A stretch of 33,894 nucleotides of DNA from Spirosoma sp. (GTDB lineage: Bacteria > Bacteroidota > Bacteroidia > Cytophagales > Spirosomataceae): positions 1 through 33,894 of the forward strand of contig JACMPG010000161.1 in the NCBI GenBank assembly GCA_014377625.1, given 5' to 3'. Made by a program: the position numbers and the translations under genes. The notes under the pieces were generated by a model. It saw only the letters and a list, made by a program, of their open reading frames with translations. It was not told the origin of the DNA and searched no databases. Below, in pieces: positions 21,901-29,496 of the stretch; within the stretch, counting starts at the first letter, position 1; each line of letters starts with the position of its first letter.

Positions 21901-22406
21901 AGCTGAAAATCCTGAATCTGGCCGGCCTCGTCGCGAATGGCTTCATACAGGAGTATGCTGCTGAGCGAGGTGTTCAGGATGCTGCTCAGTAGTTTATTCT
22001 GCTCATTGATGGCCGTTGACGTCTGTTTCTGGGAGGTGATGTCGATGAACGTGGCTACGAACCCGTCATGGAGTTTCACCGCCGATACGTCGTACCAGTT
22101 ATCACCATTGATCTCGAAGCGGTCTGGCTCACCCGTGTTAACAACCCGGATGTAGTGGCCCAGCGTATCATTCTCCAGTACGTCGGGAAACTGGGTCAGC
22201 AACCGCCAGCCGGGTTCAGTGTTGGGCAGGTGTAGAATCTGCTGCGCCACCCGGTTGATGAGTACGGCCCGGAAATCAACGATAGTACCCGTTGCATCAC
22301 GCACCGATTCGTAGGCGATAATGCCGTTGAGCGATGCGTTCAGGATACCTTCGAGCAGGTCATTAGCAGAGGACGTGGCAGGGGAATCGGTAAAATTGGT
22401 GGGCAT
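18975..22406 (-). CDS. Soluble histidine kinase with seven PAS modules
   Basis: A 1143-residue protein with no signal or membrane segment. Seven tandem PAS-like modules of about 125 residues each fill residues 13-890; they share the pattern LL-x-ILN-S-NGI-x-YE-x-R-x-G-x-I-x-DF at the start and E-x-x-x-WFDV and VTFTD(I/Y) at the end. A coiled coil (QLEASVIDLQRSNKNLEQFAY) leads into a HisKA domain with the phospho-acceptor near His919 (ASHDLQEPLRK). The HATPase domain has the N box (LFQNLMSNALKF), G1 (SDNGIGFD), F box (IFQVFQRL) and G2 (GTGIGLAIV). It would sense cytoplasmic signals and phosphorylate a response regulator, but none is nearby (orphan kinase). The ATG at 22406 is preferred because a promoter overlaps the alternative start at 22451. 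Confidence 0.93.
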   Translation of the reverse strand: MPTNFTDSPATSSANDLLEGILNASLNGIIAYESVRDATGTIVDFRAVLINRVAQQILHLPNTEPGWRLLTQFPDVLENDTLGHYIRVVNTGEPDRFEINGDNWYDVSAVKLHDGFVATFIDITSQKQTSTAINEQNKLLSSILNTSLSSILLYEAIRDEAGQIQDFQLMITSPRAETEIKHHFSATAHNRTLLTINPESRRMGQFDRYVDVVETGQSTRQEHFYANINVWYDTIITPSDNGVVITATDITAQKQAQQELEQQADLLRNMLTGILLLGPIRQDDGTVTDFQILTANRAAGTMTNTDSNTIVGQTMLAVFPTYKSLGFFDLYREVLEAGQPRRWESHYEDDKLNEWFEVLVVKQGGNLVLTYTKTTDARLAQQRLEASAANLQAVIDQSQTGIFVFSPVYDSQGMHTDFRFKTINQMVAALVGQTPDVLTGQVASDWFISYRETGLFDKYKRTLITGEDQRFDINYSVDGFDVWFDVHSVRFGNDVLVTFTDYTDLKRAQLAAEKQTSFLNNLLNSTSNGIMSFEAVRNEQGQIVDLLITNANSIGATIAGKPIEQLINKRALVNFPGIKTAGLYNLYVATIETKQSLEKELHYQADGLDTYVTVKTTRLGDGLVVTYNDVSETMRLATYAKQQASLLDSVLNCSINGIMAFESIRSGAGQIQDFRFLTSNEAACRMVGKSEVELVGQPLLSIFPGNVESGLFAKYIQTTETGESARAEIEYKADGLDFWLDISAQKLADGFVVTFTDISPIKRASQAIEQSAAELKTVIDTAQTGIFLIGPVRNETGEVIDFRLRVANRIVSAFAGRSASEIMVGLVSEWFPEYMTNGLFEKFLHTYLTGNAQHFEIYYEGKSPSAWLDMLVTKLDNEVLVTFSDFTTIKHLQQQLEASVIDLQRSNKNLEQFAYVASHDLQEPLRKIQQFGDILQTNYAAVLDESGQDMLRRMQSAAGRMRVLVKDVLAYSRIAIKRENEKAIDLNQLLRDVAGDLETAILEKNALILVDTLPIIAGDAAQLRQLFQNLMSNALKFTKPGRQPELQLRYTVQRGRDTGLPVSASDNAIQFYRFELSDNGIGFDPHQAEKIFQVFQRLHNRNEYQGTGIGLAIVQKVIDNHRGYIRAEGQPGHGATFTILIPV

Positions 22407-22420
22407 AAATAACGTAACGG

Positions 22421-22451
22421 CAGATGTAGGGATTATGTTGAGCCGGAACAA
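22421..22451 (-). promoter_or_regulatory. Promoter of the PAS histidine kinase
   Basis: On the minus strand TTG (22449-22451) is followed after 20 bases by TACATCTG (22421-22428), matching the Bacteroidota -33/-7 layout (TTTG and TAnnTTTG) apart from one base in the -7. It lies 14 bases before the ATG at 22406, arguing against the upstream ATG at 22451. Confidence 0.5.
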
Positions 22452-22512
22452 GAAAGCAAGTTATCGTTTTTTTGCCGTACTTAGAGGGTCAACTAACCGA
22501 ACCAGTCTGCTC

Positions 22513-25002
22513 ATGCAACAACCGTTCCGCTTCGCCCGGCTTGTGCGATACGCCCTCATTCTTCCTCTTTCGTTCTGCATTTTTTGCCCGGCAATTGCTC
22601 AGGACGCACCCACCTACCAGACCCCGCCCAAAGCCCTGGCCGACCTCGTAACCATACCGCCCACGCCGGGAGTGAGTTTGTCGGACAAAGGCGACGTGAT
22701 GCTGATTCTGGAACAGGCGTCGGCCCCCGGCATTGCCGAACTGGCCCAGCCCGAACTTAAACTGGCCGGTTTGCGCCTGAACCCCGCCAATAACGGCCCC
22801 AGCCGTTCGCGCTATATCACAGGACTGAAACTCAAAAACGTAACGAGTCAGGAAGAAAAGGTCATTACGGGCCTGCCGCCCGAGCCGCTCATCAGCAACG
22901 TGCAGTGGTCTCCCGATTACCAGAAAATCGCCTTTGCCAATAGCACCGACAGCCACATCGACCTCTACGTGGCCGACGTAGCTACTGCCAAAGCGCAGCG
23001 GGTGGGCAGCATGGCCCTGAACGCCACCATGCGCAGCCCGTTTCGGTGGCTGCCCGACAGCCGCAGCCTCATTGCCAAAACCGTACCGGCGGGCATCGGC
23101 AACGTGCCGGACATCAGCCGCGTACCCACTGGACCAACTACGCAGGCTAATACGGGTGGGCAGCGTGGCCAGGCACCCACCTACCAGGATTTGCTCAAAA
23201 ACCCGTCCGACGAACGACTGTTTGCTTACTACACTACGGCGCAGGTCGTTAAAATTGATCTCGATGGCAAAACGATGCCCATCGGCAAGCCCGGCATTAT
23301 TTCATCGGCCGACCCTTCGCCAGATGGGAAGTACGTCATGATCGAGACCGTACACGCGCCATTTTCGTATCTGGTGCCGGTTTATCGGTTTCCCCTTCGT
23401 ACTGATATTTTTGCGATGGATGGTAGTCTGGTGAAGACGCTGAACGACGGCCCGTTGCAGGAAAACGTACCGTACAGCCCCGATGGTGCACCCAGTGGCC
23501 CCCGCGATTTTGGCTGGCGGGCCGACGCCCCGGCATCGGTTTACTACACCGAAGCGCAGGACAAAGGCAATCCTAAAGTACAGGCCGACATTCGCGACAA
23601 AGTCTACCTGATTGACGCGCCGTTTGCCGCGCAACCCAAAGAAATCTACGCGGCACAGTTTCGGTTCGAGGGGTTCGACTGGGGTAACGAAACAACCGCA
23701 ATAGCTACCGAACGCTGGTGGCAGACGCGCAAACAGCTTACCAAAACCGTAAACCCCGCCAACTGGCAAACCAAAGTCCTCTTTGACCGCTCGTACGAAG
23801 ACCGCTACGGCTACCCCGGCCAGCCCGACACCCGACACAACCAGTACGGTCGCGAAGTGCTGAACCTGCTGCCCAACAACGAAATCATGCTGCTCAACGC
23901 CCAGGGTGCCTCGCCCCAGGGCGACCGCCCGTTTGTGAGTGTGCTGAACCTGAAAACCGGCCAAACCCGCGAACTGTGGCGGTCGGCGGCTCCGTACTTC
24001 GAGCGTCCCGTAGCCATCATCGACGCCCAGCGGCAGGTAATCCTGACCACCCGTGAAACGCCCGACGAGAGCCCGAACTACTTCGTCCGTAACCTGAAAG
24101 CCCGCATTGCTCCCACGCAGGTAACGCAGTTTCCGCATCCATATCCGCAGTTGAAAGGCGTTCAGAAACAGCAGCTCCGCTACAAACGCGCCGACGGTGT
24201 GGACCTGACCGCTACGCTGTACCTGCCTGCGGGTTACAAGAAATCAGACGGGCCACTACCCACGTTTTTATGGGCGTATCCCGCCGAGTTCAAGAGTAAA
24301 GAAGCGGCAGGGCAGGTATCGGGGTCGCCGTATCAGTTTAACCGCATCAGCTACTGGGGCGCGGCTGCGTTCGTGACTATGGGCTACGCCATTCTGGACA
24401 ACGCCAGCATCCCGATTGTGGGCGAGGGTACCAAAGAACCGAACGATACCTACGTAGAACAGCTCGTGAGCAGTGCCAAAGCCGCCATTGACGAGGGTGT
24501 CCGGCTCGGCGTTGTGGATGCCGGTCGGGTAGGGGTGGGCGGCCATTCGTACGGCGCGTTTATGACGGCCAACCTGCTGACGCACAGTAATCTGTTCAAA
24601 GCCGGGATTGCCCGCAGTGGTGCCTACAACCGGACGCTGACGCCGTTTGGTTTCCAGAACGAGCAGCGCACCTACTGGCAGGCTCCCGAAATCTATAACC
24701 AGATGTCGCCGTTTATGAATGCCGACAAGGTAAAAACGCCCATTCTGCTCGTACACGGCGAGGCCGATAACAATACCGGTACGTTCCCCATTCAGTCTGA
24801 GCGGTATTACGCGGCTTTGAAGAGTTTCGGTGTAACGAGCAAACTGGTACTGCTGCCCTACGAAAGTCACGGCTACACGGCCAAAGAAAGTCTGCTGCAT
24901 ATGCTTTGGGAAATGAACGGCTGGCTGGACAACTACGTCAAGAACCCCAAACCCGCTACCGAGACACCCAAACCCGGAAAGCTGGGCAGCGGGAAGGAGT
25001 AG
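22513..25002 (+). CDS. Secreted S9D-type peptidase (glutamyl endopeptidase-like)
   Basis: An 829-residue protein with a signal peptide (RFARLVRYALILPLSFCIFCPAIAQ). A beta-propeller follows, with blades such as WSPDYQKIAFANSTDSHIDLYVADVATAKAQRVG and DPSPDGKYVMIETVHAPFSYLVP, then an alpha/beta hydrolase domain. The triad is Ser679 in GGHSYGAF, Asp752 in HGEADNNTG and His786 in ESHGY. The HSYGA signature and GEADNNTGTFPIQSERYY block fit the S9D subfamily, whose plant members are glutamyl endopeptidases. The ATG at 22513 gives the signal peptide; the frame upstream overlaps the divergent kinase. The final G of the TAG stop begins a GGTCGGACG palindrome. Specificity for Glu is by family only. Confidence 0.9.
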   Translation: MQQPFRFARLVRYALILPLSFCIFCPAIAQDAPTYQTPPKALADLVTIPPTPGVSLSDKGDVMLILEQASAPGIAELAQPELKLAGLRLNPANNGPSRSRYITGLKLKNVTSQEEKVITGLPPEPLISNVQWSPDYQKIAFANSTDSHIDLYVADVATAKAQRVGSMALNATMRSPFRWLPDSRSLIAKTVPAGIGNVPDISRVPTGPTTQANTGGQRGQAPTYQDLLKNPSDERLFAYYTTAQVVKIDLDGKTMPIGKPGIISSADPSPDGKYVMIETVHAPFSYLVPVYRFPLRTDIFAMDGSLVKTLNDGPLQENVPYSPDGAPSGPRDFGWRADAPASVYYTEAQDKGNPKVQADIRDKVYLIDAPFAAQPKEIYAAQFRFEGFDWGNETTAIATERWWQTRKQLTKTVNPANWQTKVLFDRSYEDRYGYPGQPDTRHNQYGREVLNLLPNNEIMLLNAQGASPQGDRPFVSVLNLKTGQTRELWRSAAPYFERPVAIIDAQRQVILTTRETPDESPNYFVRNLKARIAPTQVTQFPHPYPQLKGVQKQQLRYKRADGVDLTATLYLPAGYKKSDGPLPTFLWAYPAEFKSKEAAGQVSGSPYQFNRISYWGAAAFVTMGYAILDNASIPIVGEGTKEPNDTYVEQLVSSAKAAIDEGVRLGVVDAGRVGVGGHSYGAFMTANLLTHSNLFKAGIARSGAYNRTLTPFGFQNEQRTYWQAPEIYNQMSPFMNADKVKTPILLVHGEADNNTGTFPIQSERYYAALKSFGVTSKLVLLPYESHGYTAKESLLHMLWEMNGWLDNYVKNPKPATETPKPGKLGSGKE

Positions 25003-25155
25003 GTCGGACGCCCACGTCCGACCAGCCCGGTACGGGCTAACACAGTAGTCCAAGATAAGTTGCTGTTATGATAGCTTTTGCTTAGACACATGAGCGTGTA
25101 CGGTATCGTTCAAGCTAAGTTGCTGTCGCGGCTGGTCGGACGTGGGCGTCCAACC
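25002..25155. repeat. Paired GGTCGGACG palindromes and TAAGTTGCTGT direct repeats
   Basis: GGTCGGACG-CCCA-CGTCCGACC (25002-25023) is a perfect 9-base stem starting at the last base of the S9D stop codon. A near copy with TGGG loop lies at 25134-25155. Between them, CCAAGATAAGTTGCTGTTATG (from 25051) and TCAAGCTAAGTTGCTGTCGCG (from 25110) form a direct repeat. This fills the spacer before uxaA; the first stem could act as a terminator. Confidence 0.75.
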
Positions 25156-25170
25156 TACTCACCCAATCAC

Positions 25171-26814
25171 ATGAAACTCCTCAAAGTAGCCCCCGCCGAT
25201 ACCGTTATCGTAGCCCTGACTAACCTCGAAAAAGGCGAAACACACCGGCTCGACGGCGAAGCGTATACCCTGACTGAAGCCATTCCGGCCAAGCATAAAT
25301 TTGCCGCCCGTGACTTTGCCCCCGGCGATGCCATCACCATGTACGGCGTGCTGGTTGGTAAGGCGCAAACCGCCATCCCGAAAGGAAGCTGGCTCACGAC
25401 CTTCAACACTAAACATGCGGCCAGTTCGCTTGCCGTGCGCGACAGCCACTACGACTGGACGGCCCCCGACGTATCGACATACCGCGATGCTACGTTCCGG
25501 GGCTTTCAACGGAGCGACGGCAGCGTAGGCACGGCCAATTACTGGCTGGTGGTACCGCTGGTATTTTGCGAAAACCGGAACGTAGGGGTGTTGGAAGACG
25601 CGCTGACCAACGCCCTCGGTTACGAAACGGCCACGCCCTACGAAAGCAAAGTGGCTAAAATTCTGGCGATGCTGGCCGGTGGTCAGGCTGAGGATATTCT
25701 GCAAACCGACCTGCCCACGGCGCCAAAAGCAAAGCCCGTTTCGCCCGTATTTCCGAATGTCGATGGTATCAAATTTATCACCCACCAGATGGGCTGTGGC
25801 GGTACCCGGCAGGATGCGCAGGCGCTGTGCGGCCTGCTGGCGGGCTATATTACCCACCCCAACGTGGCGGGGGCAACGGTGCTGAGCCTCGGTTGCCAGA
25901 ACGCCGAAGAAAGCCTGCTGGCCGGGGAAATTCAGAAACGCGCCCCCGGCTTCGACCGGCCCGTCTATGTCCTCAATCACCAGACCATCGGCTCCGAAGA
26001 AGCAGTCATTGACCTGGCCCTCAAACAAACACTGCTGGGTATGCAGCAGGCCAATACGGAACGGCGTACCAGTGCTCCGCTGGCCAAACTCTGCGTGGGG
26101 CTGGAATGTGGCGGCTCCGACGGATTTTCGGGCATTTCGGCCAATCCGACCCTCGGCTATTTCTCGGATATGCTGGTGGCCCTCGGCGGGCAGGTCATTC
26201 TGTCTGAGTTTCCCGAACTCTGTGGCGTGGAGCAAAACCTGGCCGACCGCTGCGTGGACCGCCCCACCGCCGACCGTTTTGCCCACCTGATGGCCACGTA
26301 CAGTCAGCGGGCCATAGAAGCCGGGTCGGGCTTCGACATGAACCCCTCGCCGGGCAACATCAAAGACGGTTTGATTACCGATGCTATCAAGTCGGCGGGG
26401 GCGGCTAAAAAGGGAGGGACCTCGCCCGTAACGGACGTAATCGACTATCCCGAAAAAGCCACTAAACCCGGTCTGACGCTGCTTTGTACGCCCGGTAACG
26501 ACGTAGAGTCGACCACCGCCGAAGTAGCTGCGGGCGCTACGGTGGTGCTGTTTACCACCGGACTGGGTACGCCCACCGGCAATCCCATTGCGCCGGTCGT
26601 GAAGGTTGCCAGCAATACGAAGCTGTACCGGAAAATGAACGACATCATGGATTTCGACACCGGCGGCATCATCGACGGCAGCGAAACCATCGAACAGGCG
26701 GCCCACCGGCTGCTCGATTTCGTAGTGAGCGTAGCCAGTGGCGACACAACGGTAAAAGCCGTATTGAACAGTCAGGACGATTTCATTCCTTGGAAGCGGG
26801 GCGTATCGTTATGA
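25171..26814 (+). CDS. uxaA: Altronate dehydratase (UxaA)
   Basis: A 547-residue protein with the two parts of UxaA: an N-terminal SAF domain (VAPADTVIVALTNLEKGETHR to PKGSWLTTFNTKHA, about 1-95) and a C-terminal dehydratase domain with FRGFQRSDGSVGTANYWLVVPLVFCENRNV, THQMGCGGTRQDAQAL, LSLGCQNAEES and VGLECGGSDGFSGISANPTLGYFSDMLVALGGQVILSEFPELCG. It converts D-altronate to 2-keto-3-deoxygluconate in galacturonate or altronate breakdown, using a metal bound through conserved Cys/His residues. No uxaB, uxaC or kdg genes are in the window, so it looks isolated. The frame is open to 25078, but that part is repeat DNA; the ATG at 25171 fits the family start. A rho-independent terminator follows. 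Galactarate dehydratase is a less likely reading. Confidence 0.93.
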   Translation: MKLLKVAPADTVIVALTNLEKGETHRLDGEAYTLTEAIPAKHKFAARDFAPGDAITMYGVLVGKAQTAIPKGSWLTTFNTKHAASSLAVRDSHYDWTAPDVSTYRDATFRGFQRSDGSVGTANYWLVVPLVFCENRNVGVLEDALTNALGYETATPYESKVAKILAMLAGGQAEDILQTDLPTAPKAKPVSPVFPNVDGIKFITHQMGCGGTRQDAQALCGLLAGYITHPNVAGATVLSLGCQNAEESLLAGEIQKRAPGFDRPVYVLNHQTIGSEEAVIDLALKQTLLGMQQANTERRTSAPLAKLCVGLECGGSDGFSGISANPTLGYFSDMLVALGGQVILSEFPELCGVEQNLADRCVDRPTADRFAHLMATYSQRAIEAGSGFDMNPSPGNIKDGLITDAIKSAGAAKKGGTSPVTDVIDYPEKATKPGLTLLCTPGNDVESTTAEVAAGATVVLFTTGLGTPTGNPIAPVVKVASNTKLYRKMNDIMDFDTGGIIDGSETIEQAAHRLLDFVVSVASGDTTVKAVLNSQDDFIPWKRGVSL

Positions 26815-26823
26815 GTGTGTCGT

Positions 26824-26856
26824 GTCACTTCCTGATCCAGGAAGTGACGTTTTTTT
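26824..26856 (+). terminator. Rho-independent terminator of uxaA
   Basis: A perfect 11-base stem (GTCACTTCCTG against CAGGAAGTGAC) with an ATC loop is followed by G and seven T residues, 10 bases after the uxaA stop. Confidence 0.93.
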
Positions 26857-26877
26857 AGAGGGCATATAAACCCAACC

Positions 26878-27141
26878 CTACACCTCCCGCACCACCAGAT
26901 TGGCGGGGGGCTGCCAGGCCCCGCTTTGCCACGTAAATGCGAACGTTTCGGGCGAGATTCCCCACATCCGCCATTTTCCGGCGTTAATGGTATCGCTTAC
27001 GTTTTGCCGGTACTGAAAAGCTCTTACGGGAGCAGACTGGGCGGTCTGCCCATCGGTACCGGTAGGGGGCAGACTGGCAAGGATACGCTGATAATCGGGT
27101 TGGGTAACGATGTACTCGGTATGTGTATCGGGGTGGGCCAT
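26878..27141 (-). CDS. Small hypothetical protein
   Basis: An 87-residue protein (MAHPDTHTEYIVTQPDYQRI) rich in Trp and aromatic residues toward the end (AGKWRMWGISPETFAFTWQSGAWQPP). No signal peptide, membrane segment or known motif is seen, and I do not recognise the family. It is convergent with uxaA (terminator in between) and divergent from the next S9 peptidase gene. Length, a clean ATG start and the lack of any competing gene support it as real. Confidence 0.6.
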   Translation of the reverse strand: MAHPDTHTEYIVTQPDYQRILASLPPTGTDGQTAQSAPVRAFQYRQNVSDTINAGKWRMWGISPETFAFTWQSGAWQPPANLVVREV

Positions 27142-27292
27142 GTTGGGGCGATTTACGGGGCAAAGTTACCAGAACAGCCCATACGTTGGACGTCTGGTTG
27201 CGGGTGGTATTGGTTGATGTCGTACGGTTTCAGGTATAGTTTCAGTGCATTCGATTATATTGCCTGTCCCTTCATAAATGCCCTTGCCGACA

Positions 27293-29446
27293 ATGAAAAG
27301 ACGACTTCAGCCGATTTTTATTCTGTGTATTCTCCTGATTCAGGTGCCTTTGCTGCGAGCGCAGACGTTTTCGCTCGAAGCCGTGCGGAGTTATCCGTTT
27401 CCGTCCGATTTGACCCGCTCGGCGCAGGGTGAGCGCATTGCCTGGGCGGTGAATGAACAGGGAAAACGAAACGTATACGTAGCCGAAGGGCCGGAGTTTG
27501 CACCCCGTAAACTCACGAATTATACGCAGGACGACGGGCAGGAAATCAGCAGTTTGTCCATCTCCGACGATGGTCGCTGGGTCGTGTACGTACGCGGGGG
27601 TGAACACGGGGCTAACTTCGACGATGAACTGCCGGTAAACGCGCTTTCTTTGCCAACCCCGCCCAAAGTCCAGATCTGGCGCGTTCCCTTCGCCGGGGGC
27701 GATCCCGCTGCCGTTGCCGAGGGTGACGAACCGATTATCTCGCCCGATAACAAACGAATTGCCTTTGTCAAGGGCGGACAGACCTGGAGCGCACCGCTCG
27801 ACGGGACTTCACCGGCCAAAATCCTGTTCACCGCCCGCGGCACAAGTGGGTCGCTGCAATGGTCGCCGGACGGGGCTAAGCTGGCGTTTGTCTCCAACCG
27901 AAAAGACCATGCTTTTGTGGGCGTTTTCACCAACGAAACCACGCCCATTAGCTGGATGGCCCCGTCGTTTACGCGGGATGCCTCGCCCCGCTGGTCGCCG
28001 GATGGGCGGCAGTTATCCTTCATACGCACCGCCGGGCGTGGTAACGAACCCGACTCCCTGCTGACGCGCCGACCCCGCCCCTGGAGTATCTGGATTGCCG
28101 ACGTGGCTACCGGCGTGGCCCATCAACGCTGGCAGTCGCCTAAAACGCTGGCGGGTTCGCTGCCGTCCACGCAGGGCGGTACCAATCTGCATTGGGCCGC
28201 CAAAGACCGGATTGTGTTTGTGTCTTATCAGGATGGCTGGCCGCACCTGTATTCGATGGCCGCGCTGGGCGGTATGCCGTTGCTGCTCACACCCGGCCCG
28301 TTCATGGTCGAACACGTCTCGCTCAGTCCCGACCGGCAGTGGCTGGTTTTTTCGGCCAATACCGGCCCCGACAAACTCGACATTGACCGGCGGCACGTAG
28401 CGCGGGTACCGGTCGATAAGGCCACAATGGACGTGCTGACGCCCGGCGCGGGGCTGGAATGGACCCCCGTTGTGCTGGGCGATAACAAAACGATAGCCCT
28501 GCTGAGTGCTACGGCCCAACGTCCGCCCCTGCCCGCCGTTATGCCTTTCGGTATCGGAACGCCCAGACTAATTGGCGAAAATCTGATCCCCGCCGATTAT
28601 CCGCAGAATCAACTGGTGACGCCCCGGCAGGTTACGTTCAAAGCGCCCGATGGCATGATGGTTCACGGGCAGCTTTTTGAGAAGCCGGGTCGGGCCGCGT
28701 TCGGTCGGGTCGAGTTCGGTGGTTCGGCAAAGAAACCCTCGTTGATTTATGTGCACGGTGGCCCACCCCGTCAGATGATGCTGGGCTGGCACTACTCCGA
28801 TTATTACGCCAATGCCTACGCTATGAACCAATGGTTGGCCAGTGAGGGCTTTGTGGTGCTGTCGATCAATTACCGGCTGGGGATTGGCTACGGCTTCGAC
28901 TTCCAGAACCCGGCCAATGGTGGAGCAATGGGGGCGTCGGAGTATCAGGACGTGAAGGCGGGGGCGGTCTGGCTGGCGCAGCAGCCACAGATCGACGCGA
29001 ACCGGATCGGTATTTTCGGTGGGTCGTACGGTGGCTATCTCACCGCGCTGGCCCTTGCCCGCGACTCGAAACTCTTTGCCGCCGGGGTCGATACGCACGG
29101 CGTACATGACTGGAACCGCGACGAGTACGATACCCAACAGACGGGGCGGTTCGAGAAAGTACCGGATTTTGCCAAAGCCATGCGGGTCGTTTACGAATCG
29201 TCGCCCATTTCATCGGTCAAAACGTGGACGTCGCCCGTGCTGCTCATCCACGGCGATGATGACCGTAATGTGCGCTTCAGCCAAACGACCGACCTCGTGC
29301 AACGGCTCGACAAACAGGGTGTACTAATAGAAACGCTGGTCATTGTAGACGATACGCATCACTGGATGCGCCACGCCAACGCACTACGCGCCGGTAACGC
29401 CACCGCCGATTTTTTTAAACGTAAACTGATGAAGAGTAAGCCCTGA
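27293..29446 (+). CDS. Secreted S9 family peptidase (acylaminoacyl/dipeptidyl peptidase-like)
   Basis: A 717-residue protein with a signal peptide (MKRRLQPIFILCILLIQVPLLRAQ). A PD40/WD-type propeller follows (LSISDDGRWVVYVRGGEHG, ISPDNKRIAFVKGG, WSPDGAKLAFVSNRKDH, WSPDGRQLSFIRTAG, LSPDRQWLVFSANTG), then a hydrolase domain with Ser578 in GIFGGSYGGY, Asp657 in HGDDDRNV and His689 or His690 in DDTHHW. It would cleave short peptides in the periplasm. A TATATTGC element near 27258 resembles a -7 promoter box. The M14 carboxypeptidase gene starts 50 bases downstream on the same strand, so the two are probably one transcript. The ATG at 27293 gives a clean signal peptide; the frame opens 15 bases earlier. 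Confidence 0.9.
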   Translation: MKRRLQPIFILCILLIQVPLLRAQTFSLEAVRSYPFPSDLTRSAQGERIAWAVNEQGKRNVYVAEGPEFAPRKLTNYTQDDGQEISSLSISDDGRWVVYVRGGEHGANFDDELPVNALSLPTPPKVQIWRVPFAGGDPAAVAEGDEPIISPDNKRIAFVKGGQTWSAPLDGTSPAKILFTARGTSGSLQWSPDGAKLAFVSNRKDHAFVGVFTNETTPISWMAPSFTRDASPRWSPDGRQLSFIRTAGRGNEPDSLLTRRPRPWSIWIADVATGVAHQRWQSPKTLAGSLPSTQGGTNLHWAAKDRIVFVSYQDGWPHLYSMAALGGMPLLLTPGPFMVEHVSLSPDRQWLVFSANTGPDKLDIDRRHVARVPVDKATMDVLTPGAGLEWTPVVLGDNKTIALLSATAQRPPLPAVMPFGIGTPRLIGENLIPADYPQNQLVTPRQVTFKAPDGMMVHGQLFEKPGRAAFGRVEFGGSAKKPSLIYVHGGPPRQMMLGWHYSDYYANAYAMNQWLASEGFVVLSINYRLGIGYGFDFQNPANGGAMGASEYQDVKAGAVWLAQQPQIDANRIGIFGGSYGGYLTALALARDSKLFAAGVDTHGVHDWNRDEYDTQQTGRFEKVPDFAKAMRVVYESSPISSVKTWTSPVLLIHGDDDRNVRFSQTTDLVQRLDKQGVLIETLVIVDDTHHWMRHANALRAGNATADFFKRKLMKSKP

Positions 29447-29496
29447 TGACATTGGCCGACGAGTGTCCGGGCTACAACTCATAACCCCCAGACTAT

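Noticed and set aside
22321-22512. Extended N-terminus of the S9D peptidase
   Set aside because: It would overlap the divergent kinase gene and put 64 residues before the signal peptide.
25159-26706. Long open frame (515 codons) on the minus strand
   Set aside because: It is antisense to uxaA, whose family motifs are unmistakable; the frame results from GC-rich third positions and has no recognisable motif.
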